20,000 nt of DNA from NCBI GenBank assembly GCA_009663005.1, contig CM018890.1:5011387-5031386 (forward strand), written 5' to 3'. Origin of the DNA: Actinidia chinensis (Eukaryota > Streptophyta > Magnoliopsida > Ericales > Actinidiaceae). This document shows positions 8,326-16,979 of this stretch, in pieces (position 1 is the stretch's first letter; each line of letters opens with the position of its first letter). The position numbers and the translations under genes were made by a program. Below the pieces are notes generated by a model. The model did not search any database, was not told where the DNA came from, and worked only from the letters and a program-made list of their open reading frames with translations.

Positions 8326-8539
8326 GGTTAATTTTCCTTTTATACTTCGAGTTTGGCCCAAGTATCGCTTTAATCATTATAGTTTCACAATTCTGTCAAA
8401 AAAAATATAACACACCCTTAGACACAGGGTTAACATTGCCATTAATCTAAAACTCTAAGATTTACTTTGTTCAAATTAAAACTATAAGGACTAAATTAAA
8501 ACTTGAGTCAAACTAAAAGGGATAAAAGTTAAATTGACC
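8326..8539. mobile_element. Inverted-repeat element, family A copy 2
   Basis: The left arm GGTTAATTTTCCTTTTATAC ... pairs over about 70 bp with the complement of the right arm, which begins GGTCAATTTAACTTTTATCC and continues GTTTGACTCAAGTTTTAATT. It is the same family as 7502-7710: both carry the GTTTGA-CCAAGTTTTA-TTTAGTCCTTATAG core. The right arm is closer to the likely ancestral sequence than the left. Confidence 0.6.
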
Positions 8540-8574
8540 TAACAATAATTAAGGGTGGGATAAACTGACCCTGC

Positions 8575-8998
8575 ATTAATCTGAAATAATATTGCAAACC
8601 CCTTTATGTTTTGAGATCACATTGACACCCCCTGTCAGCTAAAACAATTGGGCTTATGGGTAGAGTTACTAAAATACTTTTGATTTACTATCAAAAAAAT
8701 TTCAAGAGAAAGGGAAAATAAAAAAACAAAGTGAGAAGCCACTACCTTCAACTTCTATTGATACCTCTTACCGTCTTAGCCTTCCACCACCAACTCCCAT
8801 CATACTATCTACCTTCAATTTTTACCTTTTATCGACACAATTTATGTCACACTACAACTCCTTTCATCCCTGCAACTGTTGGTGAAAACTAAAAATTGGA
8901 CTAAATTGTTAAATAAGTGCATTGTGATTTTAGAGAGTAAAAGGGTGACAATGTGATTTCAGTAGAATCCAGGGAGTGTCAGTGAAATATTCCCTAAT
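8575..8998. mobile_element. Larger MITE-like inverted-repeat element
   Basis: The left end has ATTAATCTGAAATAATATTG, followed by CCCCTTTATGTTTTGAGATC and ACATTGACACCCC. The right end, reverse-complemented, reads ATTAGGGAATATTTCACTGA, then TACTGAAATCACATTGTCAC. The terminal regions therefore pair over 50-60 bp with gaps. A 7-bp direct repeat ACCCTGC flanks it at 8568-8574 and 8999-9005 and is a candidate target duplication. The interior has no ORF of note. Confidence 0.5.
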
Positions 8999-9005
8999 AC
9001 CCTGC

Positions 9006-9232
9006 CAAAGGCATTTGTGCCCCGCCCTTGAGATGCCCGCCCACTGTTTGTTTGCAGAGAAAGAGAAAATGATTTAGAAAAGTACTACTCATTCAACAGC
9101 ACCCGCTAGACAATTTCTCTCAAATGATTTGCATCCAATCACTGACAATCCTCTCTCTCTCTAATTGTTTTTTTTGTCAGCATATATTAGTAGAGAAACT
9201 CTATTGATGCACTAATGAATCACTTCGAACAA
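9006..9232. other. Spacer with a CT run
   Basis: Contains a CTCTCTCTCTCT run near 9151-9163. No gene. Confidence 0.5.
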
Positions 9233-9241
9233 TTCAATTTG
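9233..9241 (+). repeat. Left 9-bp target-site duplication
   Basis: TTCAATTTG, repeated exactly at 9442-9450. Confidence 0.85.
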
Positions 9242-9441
9242 GAGTGGTGATCACGTCGGAGCGCTCATGTGATAGTATCATGAGATTGTCTCTGTGGCCT
9301 CATCACAGTCATACATTTTATTTCTGAGTAATTTTAAAAATAAATAAAGCATAATTTGAGAAAAATTATGTGACTGTGGTGAACCCACGGAGGGCAATCC
9401 CGTGGTATTATTATAGGTGCGCTCTTGTGTGATCACCACTC
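9242..9441. mobile_element. Mutator-like MITE, 200 bp, exact 9-bp target duplications
   Basis: Begins GAGTGGTGATCAC and ends with its exact complement GTGATCACCACTC. The inverted repeat then continues imperfectly for about 75 bp inwards (GAGCGC, GGATTG/AGATTG, CTGTGG/CCGTGG, CACAGTCA), with many mismatches of the C/T or G/A type. Exact 9-bp direct repeats (TTCAATTTG) flank both ends. Length, long inverted repeats and 9-bp duplications all fit a non-autonomous Mutator-like element. Confidence 0.85.
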
Positions 9442-9450
9442 TTCAATTTG
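9442..9450 (+). repeat. Right 9-bp target-site duplication
   Basis: TTCAATTTG, identical to 9233-9241. Confidence 0.85.
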
Positions 9451-10085
9451 GAAAAGCTACTGACAAAGCAATTGCAAGTGGATACGATTAGACTTATTTA
9501 CAAAAAAAAATGCAATATGCGTGCAAATAAATGTTTTTAGCTTCGTACTTTTTATTTTTATGCAAACAATTTAATAATGATTGTAATGGAGTGTCTTATT
9601 TCCGTGTTATGCAAGCTATTATTTAGTTTTTAATCTATTGTACTTTACCACAAAGAAATGAATGTATATTTGTTGAGCTTGCACCGCAAGAGTTTCAACA
9701 TTCTAGGGTTTATTTACATGTTTTAGTTTCTTTAAAAGTATTATATATTAGATGCTTTGTATTTTGGAATTATGGCCTGTCGTAAAAGAGAAGTTGTAAC
9801 TTAAAGACAGAATCTAAATAGAATGAGTATTATAATTCTTATTGTATATAATGAATTTATCTTATTCTTCTTTGACGTGACATATACTATAGAACTAGTA
9901 AATCTTTGTGTCTATTCACGTGTAATTATTTATGTAACTTTGTTGTTTTCTTTGATAGGTTTATCTAAGGAAACACTCAAAGAAAAAATTTAAGGACCGA
10001 GAGCATTAAAACATGAATATGTAAATGAATTATAAGAAAAAATTGCATAAAATAGTAAAAAGTTTTAATATTTGGTTCAGCCCTC
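9451..10085. other. Intergenic, no gene seen
   Basis: AT-rich, with no long ORF and no clear repeat structure. Confidence 0.6.
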
Positions 10086-10285
10086 TATAATGTTAAAAAT
10101 TACATTTGTACCCCGTGCTATTTTCGGAGCCCCTAAGCTTGTAAATTAGGCCTTTCAAATTTTAAAAAAATAAATAAATTGAATCTTCATAAAGGGTACT
10201 AGACAGTTGGATACTAATTTTAACATAAAAATAAGGGCCTAAAACCGTGGCTTTAGAGGCATTATCCTAGGACCGGCTCTAACAA
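10086..10285. repeat. Fragment of a dispersed repeat ending in GGACCGGCTCT
   Basis: Carries TTTTCGGAGCCCCTAAGC, AATTAGGCCTTTCAAATT, AAGGGCCTAAAACCGTGGC and TAGGACCGGCTCT. GGGCC/GGACCGGC-type phrases of this sort belong to common plant dispersed repeats. No target duplication or full-length partner is present in the window, so the class is left open. Confidence 0.35.
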
Positions 10286-11400
10286 CTAGGTATATACGCA
10301 TATGTACTCGTAACCTTTTTTAATAAATTTGGTACCAAATTTTATTTTTCTCACTTAATTCAATTCTTGACTTGTCAAGGAAAACAATAAGAGCTTTTAG
10401 GGTTTTCTATTTCTTTATATATGTTGTATCATAAGGCAGGAACATCATATTGAGTTTTAGTTATATATATCTTGAAACCAATTTCATCCATGTATGTGAA
10501 GTTGCGGGTCTTACTTCTGCACTGATAATACCATAAATGCCACAAATATCACATCCTATATATTCTTCTTTGATTTTTTAGGTAAAATCTTTGAAGTCAA
10601 GCCGTATAGTATAGGCCAGTTGCACACTATATATCCACATTTTCCATCCTCAAGAATCCACAATCTCAGTTCCTTTGCCAAATTTTAAGTGTTATCAGAA
10701 CTCCAGGGTTGGCAAGGTGATCTATTTTTGAGACTCAGAGATTTGCTTCTTTCTAGAATTTAATGTTCAAAATTTTTTAAGTGTTATCAATTTCTGAGTT
10801 GAGTCAAACGATACATAGCTTTGTCCCAACTTTAATCGATCCATCCTTTAGTGAACTGCAGAATTGGTCCTCCGAATTAGTCAATTCTTGAGTGAGATGC
10901 TGAGTTATAAAAAAAATAATACTCTTTTGGGATTTTTTATATAGATAGAAAAGTAAGAAGAATGACGTGACTGTCAGAGTCAACAATAATAAAGTATCTT
11001 GATAGATATCTTAGTTTAGGTGGATGATTTTTGAACCTCACTTTTATCAAATACAATTTACTTTTTTGTCTTTACTATTAAATGTTAAATAAGGCCATTA
11101 ATATTTTTGTCGATTACAAGAATTGCCCCCTCCCCTTACCTTTAAACTTTTTCTTTTTTCTTCACATGAGAAGGGTAGTATAGGCATTTATGCAAACGTT
11201 GCATAATAAGCACCAAAAATGAGTGTTTCTGGTAGATAGTGGAGTACTACAAAATTGGTGATAACCCTTTCGTTAGTTTCAAATGAAAAGACCAAAGATT
11301 GTTATATGATTCTGTGTGAATTATCTGAATAATTTGTTTTTATCTGTATATCATTATTGTTCATTCAAAAATTTTTTTGCTCTTATTTTAAAATTTTTTC
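10286..11400. other. Intergenic, no gene seen
   Basis: AT-rich. The 60-codon minus-strand ORF at 10804-10986 has no recognisable feature and is judged spurious. Confidence 0.6.
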
Positions 11401-11575
11401 TTATTTTTCAGAAAGGAAGCACACACATAATTTTAATTTTGGGGAGACAAATATATATAGAAAGTACGGAATTCATATGATACACATCAAATATAATACT
11501 AATTTCAATCTTGGGGAGTGATAAACTTATATAATTTAAAAATATATATAACTAATAATACTATAAAAATAATAA
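11401..11575. repeat. Diverged fragment resembling the hAT-like element downstream of the TCP gene
   Basis: AATATAATACTAATTTCAAT, then CTTGGGGAGTGATA, TATAATTT and ACTAATAATACTATAAAAAT align in order with 17180-17265 of the hAT-like element (AATATAATATTAATTTTTAT, TTTGGGGTGACGATA, ACTAATACTACTATAAAA). The ends are not preserved. Confidence 0.45.
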
Positions 11576-12130
11576 TGTTTGGAAACTTTGAAGAAAACAC
11601 TCGCATGAGTATATTTGTGATATTAAAAGATGTTGAAAAAGCATCTTCTCGGTTGGAAAAAACCTAAATTACTAAAAGATGTTGAAAAAGCACAAGCACC
11701 ATTTTTGAGATCCCCATCAAAGTTGAGAGGGAAAGAAACTTATACACGCCTATACTTACTTTGATCATATGGGCTGTGTCAGTGTTTCGGTTGAACACTT
11801 CAACTTAATTGTCCATCCAAGCAAATCTCTCTGCCGGAAAGCAGCTGTGTGGTCCTCTCTCTCTCTCATGGGGGGAGTGTTTAAAGAGAGGATATGTGTG
11901 GTGGTGTTGGCCCCTCACTTGTAAGGTAGCCTTTCAATGCCTCTAAGTCCCTTTCGGACACATCAAGATGACAATGCTGTGTTAGAGTCTAGTCCACACA
12001 ACTTTCAATGCCCGTGAAACCACCTATCTTATTGCAAATTTCCATTTTTGTCAGCGGTTTTTGTTGCTTGCAGTATTTTTAATCGTGTATAATAATCTCC
12101 TGTTTCTATATATTTTCCTTGGTATGTCTT
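11576..12130. other. Intergenic; more complex, non-repetitive sequence
   Basis: A 20-bp direct repeat (TAAAAGATGTTGAAAAAGCA) occurs at 11624 and 11673. From about 11700 the sequence is more GC-balanced and carries a CTCTCTCTCTCTC tract (11853-11869). It could be distal regulatory DNA of the TCP gene about 2 kb away, but nothing in the window shows this directly. Confidence 0.35.
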
Positions 12131-12134
12131 ACTT

Positions 12135-12475
12135 AGGGTTGTCAATCTTGTACCGGCCACGATATTGTTAAGGTTGATAAAGTCAAACGAGCCAAACAAT
12201 AGTGTGTTTAAGTTTGATTTGAAAATTTAACAAATTTTAAAAATGTGTTCAAGCTTGGCTTGTTTATAAAGTGAACTGATCTTAAACAAGTTTTAATAGA
12301 TCCAATCACGAGTCGAACTCGAGTAACTTGAATTTTTTAAACATTATAAACTTATTGAGTTAAGTAGTAGAATGTTTGAGTTCGGTTTGAAAGTTGAACA
12401 AGCTTAATCAAACAATTTTTTTAATGAGTTGAATACAAGTCAAACTCAAATAGCTTGGTTCTCTTATCCTTACGT
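12135..12475. repeat. Degenerate dispersed repeat (GAGTCGAACTCGAGTAACTTG type)
   Basis: Starts AGGGTTGTCAATCTTGTACC and ends AAATAGCTTGGTTCTCTTAT, then CCTTA. Between them lie CAAGCTTGGCTTGTTTATAA, GAGTCGAACTCGAGTAACTT and AAGTCAAACTCAAATAGCTT. This matches the general pattern of a plant dispersed repeat built from CGAGCTCGAACTCGAGTAGC-like units and bounded by AGGGGTGT...ACACCCT-like ends. It is heavily mutated and has no target duplication that I can define. Confidence 0.5.
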
Positions 12476-13263
12476 ATCGTTTATGAAAACCCTATACCAA
12501 AAATCCTCTTAAAATTTTATGAAAAATCATTACAATTTGTGAATAGGATGAATCTCGGGATTTTGTCCATGTTTCTTTTGATAGGAAAAAGAAAAAGATT
12601 TTATTTAGCAAAAAGATGAGATACTAGAATAAAACAACCGCATCATTACTAAGAAAAGTATATCCTAACTAAGTTGACACTCACTCTCGAAACCAATTAT
12701 ATACTAAACCGACTCCAAAAGAAAACACCACCTATTGCCGGTAAGAGCCAATTTTTTAGTAACAGAACAAGGCATGAAATAATAAAAATTTAAAATTTGA
12801 GAAGGAACCTAATTCAATGATATGATAGATGTCACGAGAGTGTGTAATAGTTATAATAAATTTTATTAATCTTTATAACATTAATTACTCATTATTGTAT
12901 AATTACGCTATTCTTGTTTCTCTATTTTCTAGTTTGATCCCAAGATTGAATTGCACATATTTAACACATGAAATGCAAACTATGTCAAGGTTTATTCATC
13001 ACACAAAACGTCATTCTAGCTAGCAGGGCTTGTACTTAACCGACCCATGTGATGAGAATTTAATCACAATGACTTTTGTAGCTGTCGATAAAGCATTAGG
13101 TACAACTTTTCAAAGTGTGCAGTATGGTCCCCCAGTCCATATTGTATATGTACTTTGTTTCCATACAACTAACTTCAAAATTATCTCAACAAAACATAAG
13201 CACTTCTATGGAGCAAGATCGCCACAACTCTTATTCATCAAGCGTGACGAGAAAATCAAATGA
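12476..13263. other. Intergenic, no gene seen
   Basis: Two + strand ORFs of 64 and 77 codons (12829-13023, 13030-13263) have no domain or credible composition and are not called as genes. Confidence 0.55.
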
Positions 13264-14149
13264 TAAGATTTTGACTGGCACAATTATTTGATACAAATGC
13301 CGCGTTCTGCCACATGGCTCAATGCATGTGGTTGCTTTTTTTCATTTATTTTTATTTGGAGTCCAGCATATTCTCTCTCTATCTTTCTCTCTTTCCAAAT
13401 TCCTCAATGAGGTTATTCTTTGCCATGAAAGTAAATTTCTCCCTTTAGAAAGCCTATACATACTTTAGCTTGATAAGAGTTGAATAGAAAATTCAGGAAG
13501 TTGCATTCAACAATCAAGGACCAAAACCTGAGCAGAAAAATAGAATTCCCCACTTATGTAAGTTTACCTCATATTCTTTTAGCTAAACAAACATGTATGT
13601 TCATCTTTTTTTCAACAGTAAGTTCTTCTTTGTTTCTTTTCTTTCTTTTTTTTGGGGGGTTTGTCAAACTAGATCAACATAGAGGGATACTGATCAGAAG
13701 ACAGTATCATGATGAGGTTTTGTACAAAAGCCAATGAACAAGTGTTTTAGTTGAGAATTATTACAAACCAATTGATCTACTATCCTTGAGTTGTTTGATT
13801 TTGTTTATGTTTTTTCTAAAAAAAATAAAAATTGTTCATTTTTGTAAGTGTGTGTGAATTTGATATGCTATGCTTTTAGTTTTTTTCATTTTTCATATAT
13901 AGGGTGTGGGATTTGAGTAATTTTACATAGTTTTGTTTATGTTCTTCATAATTAGAAAATTATAATTAATTTGTAGTATTATGTATTTCCCTCTATTTAT
14001 TTTCCCTTTTTTGTGGATCTTGAAGAAGGAAATTCTATCCAAGGAAGCCCATTCAAGCAAATTGATAAGAGAAATCTTTGAAAGCTTCAATTTTCAAGTA
14101 CGAATTCGGTAGGTTGAGTTGTTTTTGAACTGATAATGAGAAGCATAAG
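13264..14149 (+). promoter_or_regulatory. Probable promoter and 5' leader of the TCP gene
   Basis: A pyrimidine-rich patch of CTCTCTCTATCTTTCTCTCT type at 13373-13395 resembles the Y patches found around plant transcription starts. A strong 5' splice-site-like GTAAGTTT begins at 13558. A TTTTTTTCAACAG acceptor-like site ends at 13617, immediately followed by another GTAAGTTC. Weaker acceptor-like sites occur nearer the CDS (ATTTGTAG near 13974, GATCTTGAAG near 14027). A leader intron is therefore plausible, but its boundaries cannot be chosen without transcripts. The TATA-like CATATATAGGG near 13896 is a possible alternative core promoter. Two upstream ORFs are listed separately. Confidence 0.45.
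13981..14112 (+). CDS. Upstream ORF of 43 codons in the TCP leader (uncertain)
   Basis: ATG at 13981, TAG at 14110-14112, 38 bp before the TCP start. The peptide begins MYFPLFIFPFLWILKKEI and ends in QVRIR. It has no known domain, and its hydrophobic start may be chance in T-rich leader DNA. It matters only if the mature leader includes this stretch; a leader intron with its acceptor near 14027 would remove the ATG. Confidence 0.2.
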   Translation: MYFPLFIFPFLWILKKEILSKEAHSSKLIREIFESFNFQVRIR

Positions 14150-14153
14150 ATGA
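14136..14153 (+). promoter_or_regulatory. Five-codon upstream ORF overlapping the TCP start (ATGA)
   Basis: ATG AGA AGC ATA AGA TGA encodes MRSIR, and its TGA overlaps the main ATG (14150-14152) as ATGA. It lies so close to the CDS that it is very likely part of any leader. Ribosomes starting here would stop exactly on the main start, which could lower TCP translation or allow reinitiation. The sequence fact is certain; the effect is inferred. Confidence 0.6.
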
Positions 14154-15106
14154 TTACAACATCAAGAGAGGAAGATTTCGCACCAAAGCAAGAAGGCCAC
14201 ACAGTTGAGAAGAATTCTAAGGCTTCTTCTAGTGCAACCATTTCAACTTCAACATCATGGTCAAGGTTTAAGGACCCTAGAATCGTGCGTGTCTCACGCA
14301 CTTTTGGAGGGAAGGACCGGCACAGCAAGGTTTGCACGGTGAAGGGATTGAGAGATAGGCGGGTGAGGCTTTCCGTGCCAACGGCTATTCAACTGTACGA
14401 TCTCCAAGACCGGCTCGGCCTTAGTCAACCTAGCAAGGTTGTCGATTGGTTGCTAAACGCAGCTAAGGATGAAATCGACGAACTCCCTCCACTTCAAATG
14501 CCAAACTTTGGACCAAATTATCAAGCATTGGTAGCTAGTGATCTTGGAGTATTTGACCCTAATTCCCAATCTAGCAAAGAAGGGGTTAAGATCAGTACTA
14601 ATGTCAATTGGAAAGACCAATTGGGACTAGCTAGGTCAAATTTTTGGGATTCGGATTCAAACTTGAGGGATAAGTCAAAAGAGGTTGCAACCGATGAGAG
14701 AGAAAATTGGACTCTAAGAAACGAAGAAGAAAAACAAGAAAGTGGTGGAATTTCACCGAACTTTTTCCCAAAATCCAACCACTTAGCCATACCGGGTTTC
14801 CTCAACAATGTCATGCCATACAATTCTAGTTTCTATCGTTTGGAGCCTTCGAGTTTCTCTTTTATATCACCCCAAACAGAAGATAACCAGAACTTCATTA
14901 ATATCGGGTCTCAACCCTATTTTCCTTCGAATTCGATAGAGTTTGATCCGAAACAAATCAACCATTTTCAGATGTTGAGCTCAAGTACTTCTCGAAACCC
15001 CATGTCGAATGCTCTTGCGCCGACTCTCTACTCTACAAGCCAGTCTATGAAACCCCTCCAATTGATGAGCATGGCTGAGAACAATGATGAGTTTCCTCCA
15101 AAGTGA
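14150..15106 (+). CDS. TCP family transcription factor, class II CIN type (TCP5/TCP13/TCP17-like)
   Basis: 318 residues in one uninterrupted exon. The TCP basic helix-loop-helix domain spans about residues 54-113: basic region [20 protein letters not shown] (55-74), helix I from [14 protein letters not shown], loop LSQPSK, and helix [21 protein letters not shown]. This long class II basic region and the flanking [11 protein letters not shown] are typical of the CIN subgroup without a miR319 site, and I see no miR319-like target in the CDS. There is no R domain of the CYC/TB1 type. The rest is Ser/Asn-rich and probably disordered. The C-terminal [11 protein letters not shown] and [17 protein letters not shown] segments resemble those of TCP5/13 relatives, and the [10 protein letters not shown] start also fits. 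TCP5-like proteins act in the nucleus, bind GGNCCC-type sites and restrain cell proliferation in leaves and petals. Its length is somewhat below the roughly 350-400 residues of Arabidopsis relatives, probably through a shorter middle and C-terminal region. No frameshift or missing DNA-binding residue is seen. Confidence 0.93.
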   Translation: MITTSREEDFAPKQEGHTVEKNSKASSSATISTSTSWSRFKDPRIVRVSRTFGGKDRHSKVCTVKGLRDRRVRLSVPTAIQLYDLQDRLGLSQPSKVVDWLLNAAKDEIDELPPLQMPNFGPNYQALVASDLGVFDPNSQSSKEGVKISTNVNWKDQLGLARSNFWDSDSNLRDKSKEVATDERENWTLRNEEEKQESGGISPNFFPKSNHLAIPGFLNNVMPYNSSFYRLEPSSFSFISPQTEDNQNFINIGSQPYFPSNSIEFDPKQINHFQMLSSSTSRNPMSNALAPTLYSTSQSMKPLQLMSMAENNDEFPPK

Positions 15107-15234
15107 TCAAGTGAAATCAGCATATGCAAATCTTTTGATTTCTAAGCTCTATTGAAGATTGTTCAAGGAAATGGGAAGTGCTTAATGTCCAAGTTTGTGA
15201 ATTGGACCACAATCTTCACTCTTGAAGTGACCAA
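15107..15234 (+). other. Probable proximal 3' UTR of the TCP gene
   Basis: Sequence directly after the TGA with no ORF on the coding strand. No canonical AATAAA lies here. Plant poly(A) signals are loose, so the end cannot be placed; an AATAAA at 15567-15572 is one candidate. Confidence 0.5.
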
Positions 15235-15458
15235 GGTGATCTTCTTATGTTCCATTTCATGAACTTGCTTAAATACTAGTAAGGTGACAAATAGCATATA
15301 TGTATGTTTTGTGTCATAAGTTATATATGTTTTGACACCCCAAAGAAGGCTATTTGGTAGTAAAAAAAAGGCCTGAAATTGTGGTGTTTTTTTGGGTTTT
15401 AGTTTTGGTGTTGCAGTTTCTGTCAAGAAATATATTATCCCCCCCAAAAAAGTTTCAT
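15235..15458 (+). repeat. 3'-flank repeat, copy 1
   Basis: A unit of about 225 bp that starts GTGATCTTCTTATGTTCCAT, contains TTTTGTGTCATAAGTTATAT, AAAGAAGGCTATTTGGTAGT and AAGGCCTGAAATTGTGG, and ends AGAAATATATTATCC...CATATGGG. It probably lies in the TCP 3' UTR or just beyond. Diverged copies follow at 15459-16140 and 17331-17490. The minus-strand 94-codon ORF over it (15163-15447) is not credible. Confidence 0.65.
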
Positions 15459-15498
15459 ATGGGCAATCTTCTCATGTTTCATTAATGAACTTGCTTTA

Positions 15499-15532
15499 AT
15501 ATATATATATATTTATATATATATATATATTA
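15499..15532. repeat. Imperfect (AT)n microsatellite
   Basis: AT run with one interruption (ATTT), followed by TGTGTGTG. Confidence 0.9.
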
Positions 15533-15810
15533 TGTGTGTGTACTTGCAAAAAAACATGTTATGCATGAATAAAAAATATAAAATCACGTTAATTAATTTA
15601 ATATCCAAACCGTAGTAACGAAAAAAAAATTGCTTTTTAGTTTTCATTTGAATTGATAATTTATTTTTATATTGATTTTAATTGAAAGTTAAACAAACCA
15701 TACTAAGATACTATTAATATATTTTTTATTTAAGATAAAATTTAATTTATTTTATGTTTGTTTAAAAAAGAAGTGAATAAAGTTCCCACATGTCCCTCAT
15801 GAAAAGTTCA

Positions 15811-15881
15811 TGGTAATTGATTTTCGCACTCTCATTTTTGATTTCTGCACTCCAAAATGGATATGTGAAAATCAATTACCA
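15811..15881. repeat. 15-bp perfect inverted repeat (hairpin)
   Basis: TGGTAATTGATTTTC (15811-15825) pairs exactly with GAAAATCAATTACCA (15867-15881). AAAGTTCAT occurs just outside both arms. It may be a tiny MITE or a remnant of one. Confidence 0.65.
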
Positions 15882-15898
15882 AAGTTCATTTGCAATAA

Positions 15899-15913
15899 TA
15901 TATATATATATAT

Positions 15914-15960
<47 letters not shown>
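15899..15960. repeat. Compound (TA)n-(AG)14 microsatellite
   Basis: About 34 bp of TA with one phase change, then a perfect AG run at 15933-15960. The minus-strand ORF across it (SLSLSL..., YIYIYI...) is a repeat artefact. Confidence 0.95.
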
Positions 15961-15965
<5 letters not shown>

Positions 15966-16159
15966 GTGTCATAAATTATATTTGTTTGGAGACTTGACAC
16001 TTCAAAGAAGGCTATTTTGGTAGAATTAAAAGGCCTGAAAATATGATATTTTTTTACTTGGTGTTGCATTTTCATTTCAAGAAATATATTGTCCAAAACA
16101 AATAGTTTGATGTGAGGAATCTTCTCACGTAGAAAAGTTTGTTTTGGGAAATCTTCATT

Positions 16160-16167
16160 CTAGTTGT
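16160..16167 (+). repeat. Left 8-bp target duplication of the hAT-like element (imperfect)
   Basis: CTAGTTGT, compared with CTTGTAGT at 17321-17328 (6 of 8 positions). Confidence 0.5.
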
Positions 16168-16241
16168 CAGGGATATATACAAAATTTAATTTTGGAGAAG
16201 TGAATGTACGTAAATATAAAATAATTTATAATCTAAGCATA

Positions 16242-16246
16242 AATAC
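16242..16246 (+). repeat. Left 5-bp target duplication of the LTR element (imperfect)
   Basis: AATAC, compared with AATAT at 17180-17184. Confidence 0.5.
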
Positions 16247-16452
16247 TTTTAGAATATATTCAGAATATATTCTGATACAAAATATATTCTGAATATTTTT
16301 CTGATTGATACACCACTTTATTTACTTTATTATTGTTTTCTTATGTAAACTATTCATTTTAGGTTTTCCTCTATATAAAGAGGACTCTATGTATCCTTAA
16401 TTAACTCAATACAAAATATAATAAATTATCTCTCTTTCTATAATTTCTAACA
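16247..16452 (+). mobile_element. 5' LTR of a copia-like retrotransposon
   Basis: Aligns with 16980-17179 over most of its length. Shared blocks include AATATATTCTGAATAT, TTGATACAC-ACTTTATTTA, TTTTAGGTTTT, the TATA-box-like TATATAAAGAGGACTC and CTTAATTAACTC, ending TTTCTAACA. Its first bases (TTTTAGAATAT) appear mutated from the TGTTA start kept in the 3' LTR. A short duplicated TATATTC(A/T)GAATA segment lies near its start. Confidence 0.75.
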
Positions 16453-16979
16453 TGAGTATCAGAATCACGTCCAGCAATCTAATCTTTCACTTCCGTCGCC
16501 GCCGAAAAATTATCCAGTATTTTCTTTTTGTTCATTTTTTCCCACCTTTTTCTTTTTGTTCATTTTTTCATACGTTTCTTAACCGTACGAAGTTGGGCCA
16601 AGAAATGATCCCCGACGACCACCATATCCAGCCTCGAATCTAGTCGAACTCAACCTCCTACTGCCTTAATCGACCAAACCAGCCACTGATCAAGCAATCA
16701 ACCTATTAGCACGTGCCCCATGCGCCCACGCATCTACTTGCCCCGCGCCCTACGACCACGCATCCATGCGCACAAGCGTCCGCGCGCCCCACGCACCACA
16801 GGCGTCTTATGCACACATGTGCCACGCCAGTGGCTACGTCGTCTCTACTGTTTGTTTGGTCGTTGGATTTTGGAAAAAGCGGTATTCATCTATTGATAAA
16901 GCCAATGGACAAGTCACTTTCGAGACCTTATATCCAAGCTCAAGTTGGTTTCTTATTTATCATCTTGAGTTTGAGGGGA

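Larger units (their letters stand above)
15459..16140 (+). repeat. 3'-flank repeat, copy 2, interrupted
   Basis: Starts GCAATCTTCTCATGTTTCAT and ATGAACTTGCTTTAATAT, like copy 1. It is then interrupted by about 430 bp (15500-15960: AT runs, a hairpin and an AG run) and resumes as TTTTGTGTCATAAATTATAT, AAAGAAGGCTATTTTGGTAG and AAAGGCCTGAAAATATG up to AGAAATATATTGTCC. The order of blocks matches copy 1, so this is a duplication followed by an insertion or repeat expansion. Confidence 0.6.

Noticed and set aside
12829..13263. Two adjacent + strand ORFs of 64 and 77 codons as an upstream gene
   Set aside because: No domain, AT-driven composition and no convincing splice joining between them.
14053..14823. 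Minus-strand ORFs of 94 and 100 codons over the TCP gene
   Set aside because: They are shadows of the TCP reading frame, with no domain of their own.
14150..15106. miR319 target site in the TCP coding sequence
   Set aside because: No stretch resembles the conserved target found in TCP2/3/4/10/24, in line with a TCP5/13/17-type gene.
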